From a bacterium (lineage in GTDB: Bacteria > UBA9089 > CG2-30-40-21): a DNA stretch of 8,014 nucleotides. Shown here piece after piece: positions 6,126 to 8,014 of the stretch. The position numbers and the translations under genes are program-made. The stretch spans positions 1 to 8,014 of the forward strand of contig JASEHA010000089.1 in assembly GCA_030018795.1 (NCBI GenBank). The letters are read 5' to 3'. The notes under the pieces are model-generated. The model was not told the DNA's origin, ran no database searches, and was given only the letters and a program-made list of their open reading frames with translations. The stretch's first letter is position 1, and every line of letters starts with the position of its first letter.

Positions 6126-7082
6126 TCACGCTGACCTCTGAACCAAAAGGCTTGCTCCTATCAATCCTGCATCATTGCCAAGTTTGGATAATTCTATCTT
6201 CAAGTTATTTTTTGCCACTGAAAGTGCTCTATTTTGAACCGTATCCTTTATTATTTTCAAAAGATGATGTCCTGCTACTTCCATAACACCACCACCCAAG
6301 ATAATTACCTCTGGATTAAGAATATTAGCCAGATTTGTTACGCCTATGCCAAGATATTCGCCGGCTTTGTTCAATACCTTGAGACTGAGGCTATCACCCA
6401 CATCAGCTGCATTAGCTGCAATCTCTACTGTAATCCTATTCAGGTCATTATCTACTACTTTTAAGATAGTTGTTTGTGTTCCAGAATTAATCTTCTTTCT
6501 TATCTGGTGAATAATTGCTGGTCCGGCAGCTAATGCTTCCAAGCAGCCCTTATTTCCACAACCACATACAGGCCCATTTTTTTTCATGGTCATATGCCCT
6601 ATTTCACCGCCAGCAAAATTAGCCCCTTGTATCAGATTACCATCAATAATTATCCCGCCGCCAATCCCGGTACCAACGGTTATCCAGATAAGATTATTTG
6701 ACTTTGAGCCTGCCCCAAGCTTAGCCTCAGCCAATGCCCCGCAATTGGCATCATTTTCTATCTCTACAGGCAACCTGTATCTTTCATGGATAATCCTTTT
6801 CATCTCTACATCTTTCCATTTCAAGTTCGGAGCAAAAAGGACAATACCATTCTTAACATCCACCTGTCCCGGAGCACCAATTCCGATTCCACGGATAGAG
6901 GTTTTAATCCCAGCTGTTACCTTCTCAATCGCATCATATATATTCTGGACAACTGCATTCAAACCCTCATGAACATTAGTCCAAATACGCATCCTCTCAA
7001 GTATCTTGCCAGAAGGCTCTATTAGCCCAACATCTATCTTTGTTCCACCGATATCAATCCCGATTACTAATTCTTGTTCCAT
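6126..7082 (-). CDS. ROK-family sugar kinase (glucokinase-like)
   Basis: ROK kinases phosphorylate a hexose, most often glucose at C6 or an N-acetylated amino sugar, using ATP in the cytoplasm. Numbered from the first possible start (7094), motifs are the phosphate-binding DIGGTK (14-19), GIGAPGQVD (71-79), EIENDAN (111-117, catalytic base D115), a VGTGIGGG loop (140-147), and the ROK zinc site with H167, C177, C179 and C184 in GCGNKGCLE (178-186). There is no N-terminal helix-turn-helix, so this is a kinase rather than a NagC/Mlc-type repressor. The exact sugar cannot be read from the sequence. I chose Met5 (base 7082) because GAGG lies six bases before it. The earlier ATG at 7094 overlaps the cyclo-ligase stop as ATGA and lacks a well-placed Shine-Dalgarno, but could be used by coupling. 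It is co-transcribed with the cyclo-ligase. Full length, 318-322 residues. Confidence 0.92.
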   Translation of the reverse strand: MEQELVIGIDIGGTKIDVGLIEPSGKILERMRIWTNVHEGLNAVVQNIYDAIEKVTAGIKTSIRGIGIGAPGQVDVKNGIVLFAPNLKWKDVEMKRIIHERYRLPVEIENDANCGALAEAKLGAGSKSNNLIWITVGTGIGGGIIIDGNLIQGANFAGGEIGHMTMKKNGPVCGCGNKGCLEALAAGPAIIHQIRKKINSGTQTTILKVVDNDLNRITVEIAANAADVGDSLSLKVLNKAGEYLGIGVTNLANILNPEVIILGGGVMEVAGHHLLKIIKDTVQNRALSVAKNNLKIELSKLGNDAGLIGASLLVQRSA

Positions 7083-7090
7083 CTTTTCCC

Positions 7091-7669
7091 TCATCTCTCA
7101 GTATTAATTATTCGTTCCTCAGTAATAATTATTTCCACAGCCATATCATGATTTTCAACTGGAATAGAATCTATAAGCTGACATTCAAAACACACGCCAA
7201 CAAGGCATACCTTATGCCTTTGAGGAATTGATTCAAGCATTCGATCATAATATCCGCCGCCATATCCTATCCTGTAACCCTTAATATCAAAGGCTACCCC
7301 TGGAACAATGACCATCTCTACCTCAGAAAGTGGAACAAATCTTTGGTAAATTCTCATAGGCTCCATAATGCCATATGCCCCTTTTACCAGCTCAACATCA
7401 AAATCATACAGCTCTGAGACAAACAGCCTCTTATTTTCAATATCAGCTACAGGTACAAAAACCCTTTTGCCCTGTTTAATAGCCTGTTTGATCATACCCT
7501 CTGTCTGCACCTCACTTCTGGCAGCAACATAAAATAAGATACTTGATGATTTATGGAATTCCTCAAGACCAAAGAGCTTCCCTGCAATCAACCTGCTTTT
7601 TTTCATCCTTTCCTCAGGGTTTAAGGTATTTCGTATAGACAGAATAGAGGTTCTTAATGATTTTTTCAT
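7091..7669 (-). CDS. ygfA: 5-formyltetrahydrofolate cyclo-ligase (5,10-methenyl-THF synthetase)
   Basis: This enzyme converts 5-formyl-THF to 5,10-methenyl-THF with ATP in the cytoplasm, returning a stored or inhibitory folate to one-carbon metabolism. The 192 residues match the usual family length. Visible features are the N-terminal basic K2-K3-x-x-R6 used in nucleotide binding, KGAYGIMEP (96-104), the family signature VPGVAFD (122-128) followed by GYRIGYGGGYYDR (131-143), and NHDMAVEIIITEE (173-185) near the C-terminus. The start is the ATG at 7669, with AAGGAG (complement of 7683-7688) 13 bases upstream, a rather long spacing. It is the first gene after the promoter at 7694-7721 and overlaps the ROK kinase by a few bases or nearly abuts it. 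No missing residue or frameshift was seen. Confidence 0.95.
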   Translation of the reverse strand: MKKSLRTSILSIRNTLNPEERMKKSRLIAGKLFGLEEFHKSSSILFYVAARSEVQTEGMIKQAIKQGKRVFVPVADIENKRLFVSELYDFDVELVKGAYGIMEPMRIYQRFVPLSEVEMVIVPGVAFDIKGYRIGYGGGYYDRMLESIPQRHKVCLVGVCFECQLIDSIPVENHDMAVEIIITEERIINTER

Positions 7670-7693
7670 GATTAATTATCTGCTCCTTAAACT

Positions 7694-7721
7694 ATTATAC
7701 CAGAATTTTATCAATTGTCAA
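7694..7721 (-). promoter_or_regulatory. Consensus sigma-70 promoter for the cyclo-ligase operon
   Basis: On the minus strand TTGACA (complement of 7716-7721) and TATAAT (complement of 7694-7699) are separated by 16 bases, and both hexamers match consensus exactly. The expected start of transcription is near 7687, almost on the Shine-Dalgarno AAGGAG (7683-7688), so the leader would be only about 18-20 bases. It faces the cyclo-ligase gene and is the only strong promoter I found in the window. Confidence 0.8.
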
Positions 7722-7744
7722 TATATAATCCATCAGTAATTGTC

Positions 7745-7994
7745 CTCGATGTTCAAGTTTTTGTAACCGTTCACTCCCCCTACCTCAGTGGAGATTTTCG
7801 AGCTGTACGGTTAGCTTTTCAGCCCCAGAGGGGCGACATATGTTGTTGAGAACATATCGCTCCTACGGAGCTACGCTGATTTATTTGACTAAAGGTCTAT
7901 AAATATTCCACCCCGCTGGGGCTGAACCAGGGGGGAAAGTAAACGGTTACAAGTTTTTTAACCTACGATTCTTTCAGTCAAAAATAGATGAGTG
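7745..7994 (+). repeat. Right copy of the 54-bp inverted repeat, interrupted by an element
   Basis: Bases 7745-7762 plus 7959-7994 rebuild exactly the complement of 1-54. Between them lie a 188-bp element (7763-7950) and a second copy of AAGTTTTT (7951-7958). Homology starts at 7745, where the left-end copy also stops matching. The copy continues into the hairpin at 7989-8011, which the left copy lacks because the window ends there. Confidence 0.9.
7763..7950. mobile_element. 188-bp MITE-like element with 8-bp target duplication
   Basis: Terminal inverted repeats begin GTAACCGTT at both ends and continue CACTCCCCC on the left and TACTTTCCCCCC on the complement of the right. AAGTTTTT flanks it on both sides (7755-7762 and 7951-7958). 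The interior is strongly structured: GCCCC/GGGGC (7822-7834), ATATGTT/AACATAT (7838-7844 with 7851-7857), GCTCC/GGAGC (7859-7871), CCCC/GGGG (7911-7921), and an outer TCAGCCCC/GGGGCTGA pair (7819-7826 with 7918-7925). There is no ORF, so it must be moved in trans. The palindromes resemble a widely dispersed GCCCC-AGA-GGGGCGACAT repeat class that I recall but cannot confirm here. Confidence 0.85.
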
Positions 7995-8011
7995 AAACAA
8001 AGTTTCACTCA
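7989..8011. repeat. Perfect 10-bp stem, 3-base loop hairpin at the right edge
   Basis: TGAGTGAAAC (7989-7998) pairs exactly with GTTTCACTCA (8002-8011) around AAA. The left-hand repeat copy is cut inside the same stem. It may be the outer end of the 54-bp repeat family or a separate structural signal. No T-tract is visible before the window ends. Confidence 0.85.
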
Positions 8012-8014
8012 ATC

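Noticed and set aside
6586..6972. 128-codon plus-strand open frame
   Set aside because: It lies wholly antisense to the ROK kinase, whose catalytic and zinc motifs are on the other strand.
1..8014. Composite transposon carrying the five genes
   Set aside because: No transposase is present, the terminal sequence is only 54 bp, and the cargo includes housekeeping genes. A contig ending in dispersed repeats explains it more simply.

Overview
The window appears to come from an uncultured Gram-negative bacterium of moderately low GC. A KDO-8-phosphate phosphatase (kdsC) points to a lipopolysaccharide outer membrane. Short palindromic repeats are dense between genes and even inside them, a style I associate with candidate-phylum genomes assembled from environmental DNA. 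I cannot name the phylum from this sequence.

All five genes lie on the minus strand, so the window reads right to left. At 7694-7721 there is a consensus sigma-70 promoter. It drives a 5-formyltetrahydrofolate cyclo-ligase gene (7091-7669), which overlaps a ROK-family sugar kinase gene (6126-7082). After a 135-base gap come two large membrane-protein genes (3711-5990 and 1089-3659). They share one architecture: an N-terminal helix bundle, an extracytoplasmic GATase1-like domain, two more helices and a second such domain. The 856-residue protein also has an N-terminal region resembling an exosortase without its catalytic residues. After a 393-base repeat-filled gap comes kdsC (198-695). The first two genes are metabolic housekeeping and kdsC is envelope biogenesis. 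The membrane pair has no function I recognise, but its place and topology suggest an envelope role.

The non-coding sequence is almost entirely repeats. A 54-bp sequence occurs in opposite orientation at the two ends (1-54 and 7745-7994). The right copy is split by a 188-bp MITE-like element flanked by an 8-bp target duplication, and the left copy preserves the uninterrupted site. The gap at 696-1088 holds two adjacent MITE-like units with related terminal inverted repeats but different central hairpins, bracketed by inverted CACCAG-type repeats. Downstream of kdsC is a large stem-loop (79-162).

The most unusual signals are the paired GATase-like membrane proteins, the possible dead exosortase domain, and in-frame repeat-derived peptides in the same cytoplasmic linker of both membrane proteins. 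No transposase, CRISPR array, tRNA or rRNA was seen.
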